Of a DNA stretch of 64,000 nt, positions 24,471 through 33,224 are shown in pieces. The notes beneath the pieces are model-generated. The model was not told the DNA's origin. It ran no database searches and was given only the letters and a program-made list of their open reading frames with translations. A program made the position numbers and the translations under genes. This DNA comes from an uncultured Algibacter sp. (GTDB lineage Bacteria; Bacteroidota; Bacteroidia; Flavobacteriales; Flavobacteriaceae). How positions within the stretch are numbered: the stretch's first letter is position 1; every line of letters begins with the position of its first letter. The stretch lies in the NCBI RefSeq assembly GCF_947495925.1, contig NZ_CANMAU010000001.1, positions 372,001-436,000 on the forward strand, in the 5' to 3' direction.

Positions 24471-25774
24471 TAGGTAATTGTAAATTTTACAAGTTTAATT
24501 CGCTTCTTATCTAAGGCTTCAATAGTAAAAACATAATTTTCAAAATTTATCTTACTATTCAATTTTGGAAAACTTCCTGATGTCTCTAAAACAAAACCCG
24601 CAATAGTTTCCGCCTCACCTTTATTCTCCTCAAAAATAGCATAATCTTCAATCTTTATTATTTTATAAAAGTCTTTTAAAGCTGTTTTTCCTTCAAACAC
24701 ATAGTTATTATCATCTAACTTGGAATACGTTAAATCTTCATCATCAAACTCATCGCTTATATCTCCTACTATCTCTTCTATAATATCTTCTAAAGAAATC
24801 AATCCAGAAGTCCCCCCATATTCATCTACAACGACAGCCAAATGCACTTTCTTTTCTTGAAACTCCGCCATCAAATCATCTAACTTCTTATTCTCAGGTA
24901 CAAAGAAAGGCTCACGAATAAGAGTGGTCCAGTCAAATTGTTTTCTATCAATGTAGGGTAGTAAATCCTTCACATAAAGAATACCCTCAATTGTATCTAC
25001 ATTATCTTTATACACAGGAATTCTAGAATACCCGTTTGTAATAATATCCGGCATAATCTCTGAATAATTTTGTTCAATATTCAGCGCAAAAATATCAATA
25101 CGCGGTCTCATAACCTGTTTTGTATCTGTATTCCCAAAAGACACAATACCTTGTAAAATCTTTTGTTCTTCTGTAGTGGTATCTTCCTCACTTGTTAATT
25201 CCAAGGCTTGAGATAATTGGTCTACACTAATATTCGATTTTTGTTTACCCAGTTTATTATGAATACCCAAAGTCACGCTTCGCATAGGCAAACTTACTGG
25301 CGACAGAATTACATCTAAAAACCGAAGCGGGTAAGCCATAAAAGTAGCGAATTTTACATTATTTCTACTCGCATAAATTTTAGGAAGTATTTCTCCAAAG
25401 AGCAATATCAAGAAAGTAACGACAACTACTTTTACCAAAAACTTCACTTCAGGACTTGCTATATTACCAAACATAACATCTCCCAAAAAGGCGAATAAAA
25501 GAACTATCGCTATATTGATGAAGTTATTAGCCACCAATATGGTTGCTAGTAATTTTTTAGGACGATCTAATAGTTTAGAAATTATTTCTATGCGCTTGGA
25601 CTTTTGTTCTAACCCTTCTTCAATATCAGCAATATTTAGTGAAAAAAAAGCTACTTCAGCACCAGAAATAAGTGCAGAACAAACTAAAAGCAGAAACAGC
25701 AAAGCAAAACTGAAAACAACTGAAACATCAATTGCCATTATTAGAATCAATAAACTCGCGGGGTCAGGATCCAA
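24470..25774 (-). CDS. gldE: Gliding motility-associated protein GldE (CorC/HlyC-like)
   Basis: A 434-residue membrane protein. Residues 10-185 are a DUF21 transmembrane domain (LVCSALISGAEVAFFSL, three to four helices); residues about 200-330 are two CBS domains (MRPRIDIFAL, EYGGTSGLISLEDIIEEIVG); the last 80 are a CorC_HlyC transporter-associated domain. It is known as the partner of GldD. The start used is TTG at 25774 because MDPDPASL matches the family N-terminus; the first ATG, at 25738, would remove 12 residues. Mg or cobalt efflux activity is implied by family only. Confidence 0.92.
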   Translation of the reverse strand: MDPDPASLLILIMAIDVSVVFSFALLFLLLVCSALISGAEVAFFSLNIADIEEGLEQKSKRIEIISKLLDRPKKLLATILVANNFINIAIVLLFAFLGDVMFGNIASPEVKFLVKVVVVTFLILLFGEILPKIYASRNNVKFATFMAYPLRFLDVILSPVSLPMRSVTLGIHNKLGKQKSNISVDQLSQALELTSEEDTTTEEQKILQGIVSFGNTDTKQVMRPRIDIFALNIEQNYSEIMPDIITNGYSRIPVYKDNVDTIEGILYVKDLLPYIDRKQFDWTTLIREPFFVPENKKLDDLMAEFQEKKVHLAVVVDEYGGTSGLISLEDIIEEIVGDISDEFDDEDLTYSKLDDNNYVFEGKTALKDFYKIIKIEDYAIFEENKGEAETIAGFVLETSGSFPKLNSKINFENYVFTIEALDKKRIKLVKFTIT

Positions 25775-25825
25775 ATACTTCTGGTTTAGTTAAACATAGT
25801 GCTTTGACAAACATCAAAAACATTC

Positions 25826-26284
25826 TTAAAATGGTAAATCATCATTATCATCTACAGCAGGTTGTTCACTAGCTGGTTTTTGTTGAGCCGCAACAGGATT
25901 TTGAGCTACAGGCGCTGTACTTTGGGCATTATTATTAGCACTTTCTTTTTTAGTTGACAGAAAGGTAAAATCGTTACATTGAATTTCTGTAGAATAGCGT
26001 TCATTACCCTTATCATCAGTCCATTTTCTGGTTTTCAATCTACCTTCAATATATACTTTATCGCCTTTACTTAAGTACTTTTCGCAAATTTCAGCACCTT
26101 TATTCCTAACCACAATATTATGCCATTCGGTATTTGTAATACGCTCGTTAGTTTGCTTACTGGTATAAGTTTCATTAGTAGCTAAAGGAAAACGTCCAAT
26201 GCAACCACCACCTTCAAAATAATGCATTTTTATTTCATCTCCCAAATGCCCAATAAGCATTACTTTATTTAAAGTTCCTGACAT
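25826..26284 (-). CDS. ssb: Single-stranded DNA-binding protein
   Basis: A 152-residue SSB. The OB fold occupies residues 1-107: MSGTLNKVMLIGHLGDEIKM, GRFPLATNETY, TEWHNIVV, YLSKGDKVYIEGRLKTRKW. A Gln/Ala/Pro-rich linker follows, ending in the acidic tip DDNDDLPF that recruits repair and replication partners. The ATG at 26284 is used; four codons upstream is only a TTG. It is encoded between mutY and gldE on the same strand. Confidence 0.97.
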   Translation of the reverse strand: MSGTLNKVMLIGHLGDEIKMHYFEGGGCIGRFPLATNETYTSKQTNERITNTEWHNIVVRNKGAEICEKYLSKGDKVYIEGRLKTRKWTDDKGNERYSTEIQCNDFTFLSTKKESANNNAQSTAPVAQNPVAAQQKPASEQPAVDDNDDLPF

Positions 26285-26371
26285 AATTATTATCAAATTA
26301 GAAAAGCAAAATTAGTTAATTACTTCACATGTCTTTAAAATTAATAAAAAAATATGATTGTAATAACTAAA

Positions 26372-27415
26372 CTACTCAAAATTAAAGGCTTCAATAAAAT
26401 TCTCAATTAAAATAGGCACTGGATAGTCCCGAACACGTCTTAAATCAATCCCTTCTGTATCAACACTTTTGGTGTTCACAATCCAAAATCTTGTATATAA
26501 ATGTTGATGCGATAATTTGTGTACAATAGCGTCCTTATTATATAGTACTAATTCAAAAGATTTATTTCTAACATAATTACTTTTCTCAACAGCTTCAGAA
26601 ATAGTTGCTGGAGTTACTACCTCAGTCGTTTCTATTAAAGGAAACTGATATAAGTTTTGCCAAATCCCTTTGCCTTCTCGCTTTTCTAAAATCGTTTTTC
26701 GATCTTCAGAAATAAAGACTATAAAATTAAAAAACTTATTCTTTGCTTTCGCTGATTTAATTTTAACTGGCAATTCTCCAATACGGTTTTCACTGAAAGC
26801 AATACAGCTATTCTGAAACGGACAAATATGGCAATCTGGGTTTTTAGGTTTACACTGCGTAGCACCAAATTCCATAGCCGCTTGGTTAAAATCAGCCGGA
26901 TTCTTAGCATCAATAAGTTCTTGAGCTAAAGCCTTAAACTCCTTAACTCCTTTTGAAGAATTTATTGGCGTATTAATCCCAAAATATCTGGATAGCACTC
27001 TGTAAACATTCCCGTCTACTACGGCAGCCACTTCATTAAAACAAATAGAGGCAATGGCACTTGCTGTATAATCACCAACGCCTTTTAGTTTTTGCAAGTC
27101 CTTATATGTATTTGGAAATTCTCCTTTCAGATCATTTGCAACATATTTTGCAGAAGCATGTAAATTTCTTGCCCTTGAATAATACCCCAACCCTTGCCAT
27201 AATTTTAAAACATCACTTTCATTGGCATTCGCCAAGTCAAAAACGGTTGGGTAATTACTAACAAAAGCTTCATAATATGGTAACCCCTGTTTCACTTGTG
27301 TTTGCTGTAAAATAATTTCAGACAGCCATATATAATAAGGGTTTTTAGTTTCTCTCCAAGGCAATATTCGCTTATTATTTGAGTACCAGCGTATTAAGGT
27401 TTTCGAAAATATCAT
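26372..27415 (-). CDS. mutY: A/G-specific adenine glycosylase
   Basis: A 347-residue DNA repair enzyme that removes adenine opposite 8-oxoguanine. Motifs: LPWRETKNPYYIWLSEIILQQ with the catalytic Glu, the helix-hairpin-helix LKGVGDYTASAIA, VVDGNVYRVLSRYF with the catalytic Asp, and the 4Fe-4S loop CKPKNPDCHICPFQNSC. The C-terminal third is the MutT-like domain that reads 8-oxoG. Complete and typical in length. First gene of the mutY-ssb-gldE-gldD run. Confidence 0.97.
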   Translation of the reverse strand: MIFSKTLIRWYSNNKRILPWRETKNPYYIWLSEIILQQTQVKQGLPYYEAFVSNYPTVFDLANANESDVLKLWQGLGYYSRARNLHASAKYVANDLKGEFPNTYKDLQKLKGVGDYTASAIASICFNEVAAVVDGNVYRVLSRYFGINTPINSSKGVKEFKALAQELIDAKNPADFNQAAMEFGATQCKPKNPDCHICPFQNSCIAFSENRIGELPVKIKSAKAKNKFFNFIVFISEDRKTILEKREGKGIWQNLYQFPLIETTEVVTPATISEAVEKSNYVRNKSFELVLYNKDAIVHKLSHQHLYTRFWIVNTKSVDTEGIDLRRVRDYPVPILIENFIEAFNFE

Positions 27416-27478
27416 TAATTCATTTCATCAGACACACAAAAATAAACGTTTATAATATTAAATTTTAGTGAATTAGGT

Positions 27479-27510
27479 TTGAAATATTGAATATTAAATG
27501 CATATATTTG
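27479..27510 (+). promoter_or_regulatory. Promoter of the HU gene
   Basis: TTG (27479-27481), 21 bases, TATATTTG (27503-27510). The -7 box is a perfect match; the spacer is one or two bases longer than usual. It lies about 50 bases upstream of the HU start. Confidence 0.6.
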
Positions 27511-27557
27511 CATCCCTTTTATAATTTATAGTAACCCAATAAAATAAAATATTAAAA

Positions 27558-27848
27558 ATGACGAAGGCTGATTTAGTAGCAAAAATTTCTGAGAAATTAG
27601 GAATTGAAAAAGGTGATGTTCAAGCAACTGTTGAAACATTTATGGAAGAAGTAAAAACATCTTTAGAAGGTGGTGATAATGTTTACTTAAGAGGTTTTGG
27701 AAGCTTTATAATTAAAACAAGAGCTGAAAAAACGGGTAGAAATATTTCAAAGAATACTACTATCAAAATACCTGCTCATAATATCCCTGCATTTAAGCCT
27801 GCAAAAGTTTTTGTAGAAGGCGTTAAGACAAATGTAGACGTTAAATAA
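27558..27848 (+). CDS. HU-family DNA-binding protein
   Basis: A 96-residue nucleoid protein. It starts MTKADLVAKISEKLGIEKGD with the N-terminal helices, then VYLRGFGSFIIKTRAEKTGRN, the beta-arm with IPAHNIPAFKPAK at its end. It should bend and compact DNA as a dimer. It is followed by a 30-residue basic gene and RNase G. Confidence 0.95.
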   Translation: MTKADLVAKISEKLGIEKGDVQATVETFMEEVKTSLEGGDNVYLRGFGSFIIKTRAEKTGRNISKNTTIKIPAHNIPAFKPAKVFVEGVKTNVDVK

Positions 27849-27912
27849 AACAGACACGTGCTGAATTTGTTTCAGTATTAAAACCGAATTATTAATTTAA
27901 AAGACACTATTT

Positions 27913-28005
27913 ATGCCAAGTGGTAAAAAACGTAAAAGACATAAGGTAGCGACGCACAAACGTAAAAAACGTAGACGCGCTAACCGTCACAAAAAGAAAA
28001 AATAA
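27913..28005 (+). CDS. 30-residue highly basic protein between HU and RNase G
   Basis: A complete reading frame of 30 codons with ATG in an A/T-rich start region, beginning MPSGKKRKRHKV and ending RANRHKKKK. About two thirds of the residues are Lys, Arg or His, with no acidic residues. Composition resembles very small ribosomal proteins such as Thx, or a nucleic-acid-binding peptide. It lies 64 bases after HU and is followed directly by a strong terminator, so it is probably co-transcribed with HU. I believe a similar small ORF sits in this position in other Bacteroidota, but I cannot confirm identity to any named ribosomal protein. Confidence 0.75.
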   Translation: MPSGKKRKRHKVATHKRKKRRRANRHKKKK

Positions 28006-28010
28006 ATCAA

Positions 28011-28038
28011 AAAAGTAGTTAGGTTAACTACTTTTTTT
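28011..28038 (+). terminator. Terminator after the HU/basic peptide unit
   Basis: A perfect 11-base stem AAAAGTAGTTA / TAACTACTTTT (28011-28021 with 28025-28035) with a three-base loop, followed by T. It begins six bases after the basic-peptide stop. Confidence 0.88.
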
Positions 28039-28191
28039 GATTTAAAAAGTAAGAAGTTCTTTGAAATGAGTTCATTAATTTTTTTAGCACCAAAAGGTGT
28101 ATTTTGAACTCCACGGATTAAATCCTGTGATAAAAAATAATGTATAATCCATCTGTTACTTATTTATTAGTGATAGATTAAAATTAACACA

Positions 28192-29739
28192 ATGGATAAA
28201 GAATTGATCATTCGATCTAGTTCCGACAATGTTGATTTTGCCTTATTAAAAGATGGAAAACTTATTGAATTACAAAAGGATGAAGATAGTAACGACTTCT
28301 CTGTTGGTGATGTGTTTATAGCCAAAATAAGAAAAGCCGTTCCTGGACTAAATGCTGCATTTGTGAATGTAGGTTATGAGAAAGATGCATTTTTGCATTA
28401 TCATGATTTAGGGCCAAAACTACCTTCGCTTTTAAAATTCACAAAACGTGTAAGCACAGGTAAACTAAAAGATTTTTATTTAAAAGATTTCCCATTTGAA
28501 AAAGATATTGAGAAAGACGGCAAAATTGTCGACGCCTTAAAATCTAATCAATCGCTATTAGTACAAATCGTAAAAGAACCTATATCAACCAAAGGCCCTA
28601 GAATAAGCTCAGAGCTTTCTATTGCTGGTAGATATATTGTTTTAGTTCCTTTTTCAAGCCGAATTTCTATTTCGCAAAAAATAGAAGATCGCGAAGAAAA
28701 AGACAGACTAAAACGTTTGGTAAAGAGTATTACTCCCCAAGGTTTTGGAGTTATTGTACGTACGGTAGCACAAGGCAAAAAAGTAGCTGAGCTAGATAAA
28801 GATTTACAAAATTTGCTTAGTCGATGGACGGCAATGTGTAAAAAGCTACACCGAGCACATCATCCCAGTAAAGTATTGGGAGAAATGAATAAAGCCTCGT
28901 CAATTTTACGAGACATATTCAATGATACCTTTACGGGAATAACTGTTGATGATGAAGAGCTCTATTATCAAATCAAAGATTACGTGCAAGAAATTGCACC
29001 TCAAAAAGAATCAATAGTTAAATTGTATCAGTCTAAAAATCCAATTTTCGAAAAATTTGGAATTGAAAGACAGATAAAAACCTCGTTTGGCAAAACAGTA
29101 TCTATGGCCAAAGGTGCATATTTAGTAATAGAACATACTGAAGCACTCCATGTTATAGATGTAAATAGCGGAAACCGCTCAAATAAAGCCAATAATCAAG
29201 AGGATACAGCATTAGAAGTTAACTTAATAGCCGCTACAGAAATGGCACGCCAATTACGTTTACGTGATATGGGTGGTATTATAGTAGTAGATTTTATTGA
29301 TATGACCAATGCTGAAAATAGGCAAAAGCTTTTTAATCACCTTCGCGATGAAATGAAGGATGATAGAGCAAAACACAAAATATTGCCTCCAAGTAAATTT
29401 GGATTGATACAAATAACAAGACAACGTGTTCGCCCGGAAATGAACATTAAAACCCGCGAGGAAAACCCAGACGGAATTGTTAATGGCGCTGAGGTTGAAG
29501 CCCCAATTGGGCTGGTACAAACCATTAATCACGATCTTGAAAAACTATTTAAAAAAGACTACAAAAAGGTGACCTTAAACACGCATCCTTTTATAGCTGC
29601 CTTTTTAACAAAAGGTATTCCATCTATACGTTCTAAATGGTTTTTAGAACACAAAAAGTGGGTGAAAATTTTACCTAGAGATGCTTACACATACTTAGAA
29701 TATCATTTTTTCGATAAAGATGGTAATCAAATTAAATAA
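28192..29739 (+). CDS. rng: Ribonuclease E/G family protein (RNase G)
   Basis: A 515-residue endoribonuclease. An S1 domain occupies about residues 35-125 (GDVFIAKIRKAVPGLNAAFVN); the RNase H-like and catalytic part follows, with GAYLVIEHTEALHVIDVNSG and MGGIIVVDFIDM carrying the Mg-binding Asp residues. The Zn-link motif CPxCxG that bridges subunits in proteobacterial enzymes is absent: after ITRQRVRPEMN comes an acidic stretch without Cys. This may be normal for the phylum. It should process rRNA and decay mRNA. It has its own leader of about 150 bases. Confidence 0.94.
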   Translation: MDKELIIRSSSDNVDFALLKDGKLIELQKDEDSNDFSVGDVFIAKIRKAVPGLNAAFVNVGYEKDAFLHYHDLGPKLPSLLKFTKRVSTGKLKDFYLKDFPFEKDIEKDGKIVDALKSNQSLLVQIVKEPISTKGPRISSELSIAGRYIVLVPFSSRISISQKIEDREEKDRLKRLVKSITPQGFGVIVRTVAQGKKVAELDKDLQNLLSRWTAMCKKLHRAHHPSKVLGEMNKASSILRDIFNDTFTGITVDDEELYYQIKDYVQEIAPQKESIVKLYQSKNPIFEKFGIERQIKTSFGKTVSMAKGAYLVIEHTEALHVIDVNSGNRSNKANNQEDTALEVNLIAATEMARQLRLRDMGGIIVVDFIDMTNAENRQKLFNHLRDEMKDDRAKHKILPPSKFGLIQITRQRVRPEMNIKTREENPDGIVNGAEVEAPIGLVQTINHDLEKLFKKDYKKVTLNTHPFIAAFLTKGIPSIRSKWFLEHKKWVKILPRDAYTYLEYHFFDKDGNQIK

Positions 29740-29741
29740 TT

Positions 29742-29776
29742 AAAAAACCCTTACTTGTAAAAGTGAGGGTTTTTTG
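29742..29776 (+). terminator. Terminator of rng
   Basis: AAAAAACCCTTAC pairs with GTGAGGGTTTTTT around a short loop, directly after the rng stop, ending in T6. Confidence 0.85.
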
Positions 29777-29884
29777 CTTTTATCTAGTTTTGTAACTTCG
29801 AGTAATCCCATTTTTCTATAAAAAAAAAGAATGTCCTTGCCATATTGTTAAAATATTTAAAAGATTCTTCCATTATAGCGCGTT

Positions 29885-30886
29885 TCAATTTCCATTACGT
29901 TTTTTCCCTCTTCCCAGTTTATAACCAATCGCTAATTTCGCCTTAGTCAAGTTAAACCTATATTTATTATCATAACCCAAATCGGTAGAATAAAAACCTC
30001 CTCCATAAATTAAATTAATATAATAACGTTCCATATTATAGCCTAATGCCAAAGCATAATCAACCTTTAAAAGTAAGTGATTAGATGGCTTATAGCTGGA
30101 ATCTGCCAAAGTAACATGTTTATACATCAATCCAACCCCTGGCATAATATTACACGTTGCCGTAATATTATATGGTAATCCAAATACCGATAGAAGACCT
30201 CCCAAAACTCCGGCAGCAGCACTATTATAACGTTTAATATGCGCCTGTTCATTAAAAAACATATCACTATTATCTCCTAAAATGTCCTGTTCTGCCGAAA
30301 AGTAATCGTAAAAGGCAAATGCCCCAAAACCCCCAGTAATATAAACCTTCCTATTTACATTATCCAAACCAGCTTTTAACATAGAATAAGAGAATTCAAT
30401 ATCTGGTACGGTACGTAATGTATTAATACCAATAGTTACCGATTTGATATCATCTCGAAACACCGTTGGTTGATCAAAATTATTTTTAACATTATACCCT
30501 TTATAGCTCTGAACATAAAAATTAACATAATTCTTTTTCCCTATAATAGTAGTGCCTTGCATATCAAATCTTCTAGTAACATCTTCGTGTTTAGTTTTAA
30601 TATTAAAAGCAATATCAATTAACACCTTACTGCTGGCAAAACCCAAACCTATACCATATTTATTATTAGGCACATACCGGGATTTAAAATCGCTATTTCG
30701 AATTGCAAACCTCTTAACCTTATAGTTTGTAAATACACGTAGAGAATAATTAGCAAGTTCATGATCTACAAACCGCTTATCCACAAGTTCAATAAAGTTT
30801 AAAGAATCTAGTTCCTTCAATATTTGAGCCTGTGCCGAAACAGAACTCACTATGAATAAAAATAAAATGATAAATTTTTTAATCAT
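29885..30886 (-). CDS. DUF4421 outer-membrane protein
   Basis: A 333-residue protein with a signal peptide (MIKKFIILFLFIVSSVSAQAQ) and a beta-rich body matching DUF4421: RYVPNNKYGIGLGFAS, MQGTTIIGKKNYVNFYVQSYKGY and a late YYINLIYGGGFY strand, ending KLGRGKKRNGN. It is probably an outer-membrane barrel of unknown function. The start is set at MIKKF (30886); an upstream ATG at 30946 adds 20 residues ahead of the signal and is unlikely. Confidence 0.85.
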   Translation of the reverse strand: MIKKFIILFLFIVSSVSAQAQILKELDSLNFIELVDKRFVDHELANYSLRVFTNYKVKRFAIRNSDFKSRYVPNNKYGIGLGFASSKVLIDIAFNIKTKHEDVTRRFDMQGTTIIGKKNYVNFYVQSYKGYNVKNNFDQPTVFRDDIKSVTIGINTLRTVPDIEFSYSMLKAGLDNVNRKVYITGGFGAFAFYDYFSAEQDILGDNSDMFFNEQAHIKRYNSAAAGVLGGLLSVFGLPYNITATCNIMPGVGLMYKHVTLADSSYKPSNHLLLKVDYALALGYNMERYYINLIYGGGFYSTDLGYDNKYRFNLTKAKLAIGYKLGRGKKRNGN

Positions 30887-31038
30887 GTACGCAAAAATTC
30901 TCAAGCTGATTTGATGGGTTAAAAATATACTAATTCTAAACGCCAAAGACTTTTAATTCGTTTAATATCAAGTCAGAATCTAATACCTACTAATTAAAAA
31001 GCCATAAGAAAACCAAAAATTATGTTGGAACAAAACGT

Positions 31039-32076
31039 TTAAGTAGCCGGATTAGGAATCATTTGATGTACATCATTGATTTGATCTAAAACAGCATCAT
31101 TTAAAGTCATATCAATACTTTCAATATTCTCTCTAAGCTGTTTTAAATTCGTAGCACCTATTATATTACTAGTTACGAAAGGTTTCTGGTTTACAAATGC
31201 TAAACTCATTTGAGCTAAACTCATATTATTAGCCTCTGCAATTTCTAAATAACGTTTTGTAGCTTCGGTTGCTTGATCTCCACTATATCTGGCAAACCTT
31301 GGAAATAATTTAAGTCGTGTATTTTCTCCAGCATTGCCTGTAATATATTTTCCAGATAGTACCCCGAAAGCCATTGGAGAGTATGCGAGTAAACCAACAT
31401 TCTCTCTTAGCGATACTTCGGCTAAATCTGTTTCAAAAGTTCTAGCAAGCAATGAATAAGCATTTTGTATAGTAGAAACACGAGGTAAATTATGATATTT
31501 AGACTCCTCTAAATAACGCATGGTTCCCCATGAATTTTCATTGGATATACCAATATTTCTAATTCTACCTGCTTTAACCTCTTTATCTAAACTATTTAGA
31601 ATTTCATTAAAGTTATCTTCCCATTTAGCATCTAATTTATAATCTCTTATTCCAAAACGGTTAGTATCACGTTCTGGCCAATGTAACTGATATAAGTCAA
31701 TATAATCAGTTTGCAACCTGCCCAGTTCAAGATCGATAGCTTCCTTTATAGAAGCAGGAGTAAAACCTGTAGTTCTAATATGGGCAGTATAATCACCTCC
31801 TCCAGCAATCTTAGACGCAATAATCACTTTATCTCTGTTTCCTGATTTTTTATTCCATGTCCCAATAATTTTACTGGTTCGACCACTCATTTCTGCAGAT
31901 GCTGGCACTGGATATAACTCGGCCGTATCAATAAAATTAACACCACGCTCAAGCGCATAATCTAACTGCTCATGTCCTTCTGATTCCGAATTTTGATTTC
32001 CAAAAGTCATGGTGCCTAGACATATTTTACTAACTTTTATATTGGTGTTTGGCAGCGTAGTATATTTCATTATCAT
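31039..32076 (-). CDS. Aldo/keto reductase (YajO/Tas-type)
   Basis: A 345-residue NADPH-dependent oxidoreductase. Motifs: KICLGTMTFGNQNSE, GVNFIDTAELYPVPA with the catalytic Asp and Tyr, IIASKIAG, LQTDYIDLYQLHWPERD with the active-site His, IRNIGISNE, and NIIGATNLKQL near the cofactor site. It resembles Tas-like reductases. Two ATG codons (32076 and 32070) are possible; the first has the more A-rich upstream sequence, the second matches the usual MKYTTL start. Confidence 0.93.
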   Translation of the reverse strand: MIMKYTTLPNTNIKVSKICLGTMTFGNQNSESEGHEQLDYALERGVNFIDTAELYPVPASAEMSGRTSKIIGTWNKKSGNRDKVIIASKIAGGGDYTAHIRTTGFTPASIKEAIDLELGRLQTDYIDLYQLHWPERDTNRFGIRDYKLDAKWEDNFNEILNSLDKEVKAGRIRNIGISNENSWGTMRYLEESKYHNLPRVSTIQNAYSLLARTFETDLAEVSLRENVGLLAYSPMAFGVLSGKYITGNAGENTRLKLFPRFARYSGDQATEATKRYLEIAEANNMSLAQMSLAFVNQKPFVTSNIIGATNLKQLRENIESIDMTLNDAVLDQINDVHQMIPNPAT

Positions 32077-32100
32077 TTTTTAAAACTAAGTGGATAAAGA

Positions 32101-32141
32101 TAAAAAACCTTTAAAAGCCCTAATAGGTTTTTAAAGGTTTT
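32101..32141 (-). terminator. Terminator downstream of the OmpA-family gene
   Basis: AAAACCTTTAAAA (32103-32115) pairs with TTTTTAAAGGTTTT around a loop; A/T tracts flank both sides. It lies about 100 bases after the OmpA-family stop and just upstream of the aldo/keto reductase gene. Confidence 0.65.
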
Positions 32142-32242
32142 TTAAGCGTTAAGGATTGATGTATAACCTTTAGTTTCTAGTAAAGAACGACTACCAAAAA
32201 CCCAACCCTTTATGGGTAACGTTCAAATTTTCGAAACAACTT

Positions 32243-33202
32243 TTAATTTTCATTTAATAATTTAGAAAGCTCATCCAACTTTGGAGTTAAAATCACCTCT
32301 ATACGCCTGTTTTTAGCTTTACCTTGCGGGTTATCATTTGATGCTATAGGAGCAAACTCACCACGACCAGCCGCTGTTAAATTTTCAGGATTTATATTGC
32401 TATTTTGTCTTAAAATATTAACTATTGAAGTAGCACGCTTTGTTGATAGATCCCAGTTACTGGTTAAAGTCCCGTTGCCTTTATAGGGAACATTATCTGT
32501 ATGACCTTCAATCAAAACGGCAATATCTGGATTATCTCCAAGTACACTACCTAGTTGTTGCACTGCTCTACGTCCTTCAGAACCTACAGCCCAACTTCCT
32601 GAGCTAAATAACAGTTTGTTTTCCATAGACACATATACTTTACCATCGCGTTGCTCTACGGTTAATCCTTTACCTTCAAAATCAGTTAACGCACTAGAAA
32701 TCGCATTTTTAAGCTTTGTCATGGCTGCATCTTTAGACGCTATCACCTGTTCTAACTCAGCAACTCGGTTTGAACGGGCTTCAAGCTCTTTTTTAAGCTG
32801 TTCAAGTCTAGTTATTTCAGCTGACAGGGCTTGCTCTTTAGCCTCAAGCTGAGCTAATAATTCTCGGTTCTTTTGAGAGTTTGCAGCAATAGAAGCCGAA
32901 CTATTCTTTTCCAAAGCACTATAAGATGCTTTTAAGTTATCTAAATTTGCCTTTGTAGCATTATAATCTGCCTGTAATTTATCACGCTCTGTAATTGCTT
33001 CATCATAAGCTGAATTCAATTGTTTGAGCTCATTTTCAGCAGTATTCTTTGTATTTAAAAGGTTTTCGTTTTCAGAAGACAACTTTCTGTTTTCTTCTTT
33101 TAAATCGGCATACTTTGCTTCTAAATCTTTATAAATTTTAGGAGACACACAGGAAGCCAGGACCGCCATGGTGACTATTGAACATACAATTCTTTTAATC
33201 AT
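32243..33202 (-). CDS. OmpA-family lipoprotein with a long coiled coil
   Basis: A 319-residue predicted lipoprotein: signal to Cys18 (MAVLASC). Residues about 22-165 are a heptad-rich coiled coil (EAKYADLKEENRKLSSENEN, LEQLKKELEARSNRVAELEQ). Residues about 190-310 are an OmpA C-terminal peptidoglycan-binding domain, with LIEGHTDNVPY, ATSIVNIL and NRRIEVIL. It should link the outer membrane to peptidoglycan, or act as a MotB-like anchor; no motor partner is adjacent. Confidence 0.92.
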   Translation of the reverse strand: MIKRIVCSIVTMAVLASCVSPKIYKDLEAKYADLKEENRKLSSENENLLNTKNTAENELKQLNSAYDEAITERDKLQADYNATKANLDNLKASYSALEKNSSASIAANSQKNRELLAQLEAKEQALSAEITRLEQLKKELEARSNRVAELEQVIASKDAAMTKLKNAISSALTDFEGKGLTVEQRDGKVYVSMENKLLFSSGSWAVGSEGRRAVQQLGSVLGDNPDIAVLIEGHTDNVPYKGNGTLTSNWDLSTKRATSIVNILRQNSNINPENLTAAGRGEFAPIASNDNPQGKAKNRRIEVILTPKLDELSKLLNEN

Positions 33203-33224
33203 GTTACTTAGGTTTATATATTTT

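Noticed and set aside
28040-28191. A riboswitch in the rng leader
   Set aside because: The leader is about 150 bases and has short inverted repeats such as CACCAAAAGGTG, but no aptamer signature I know.
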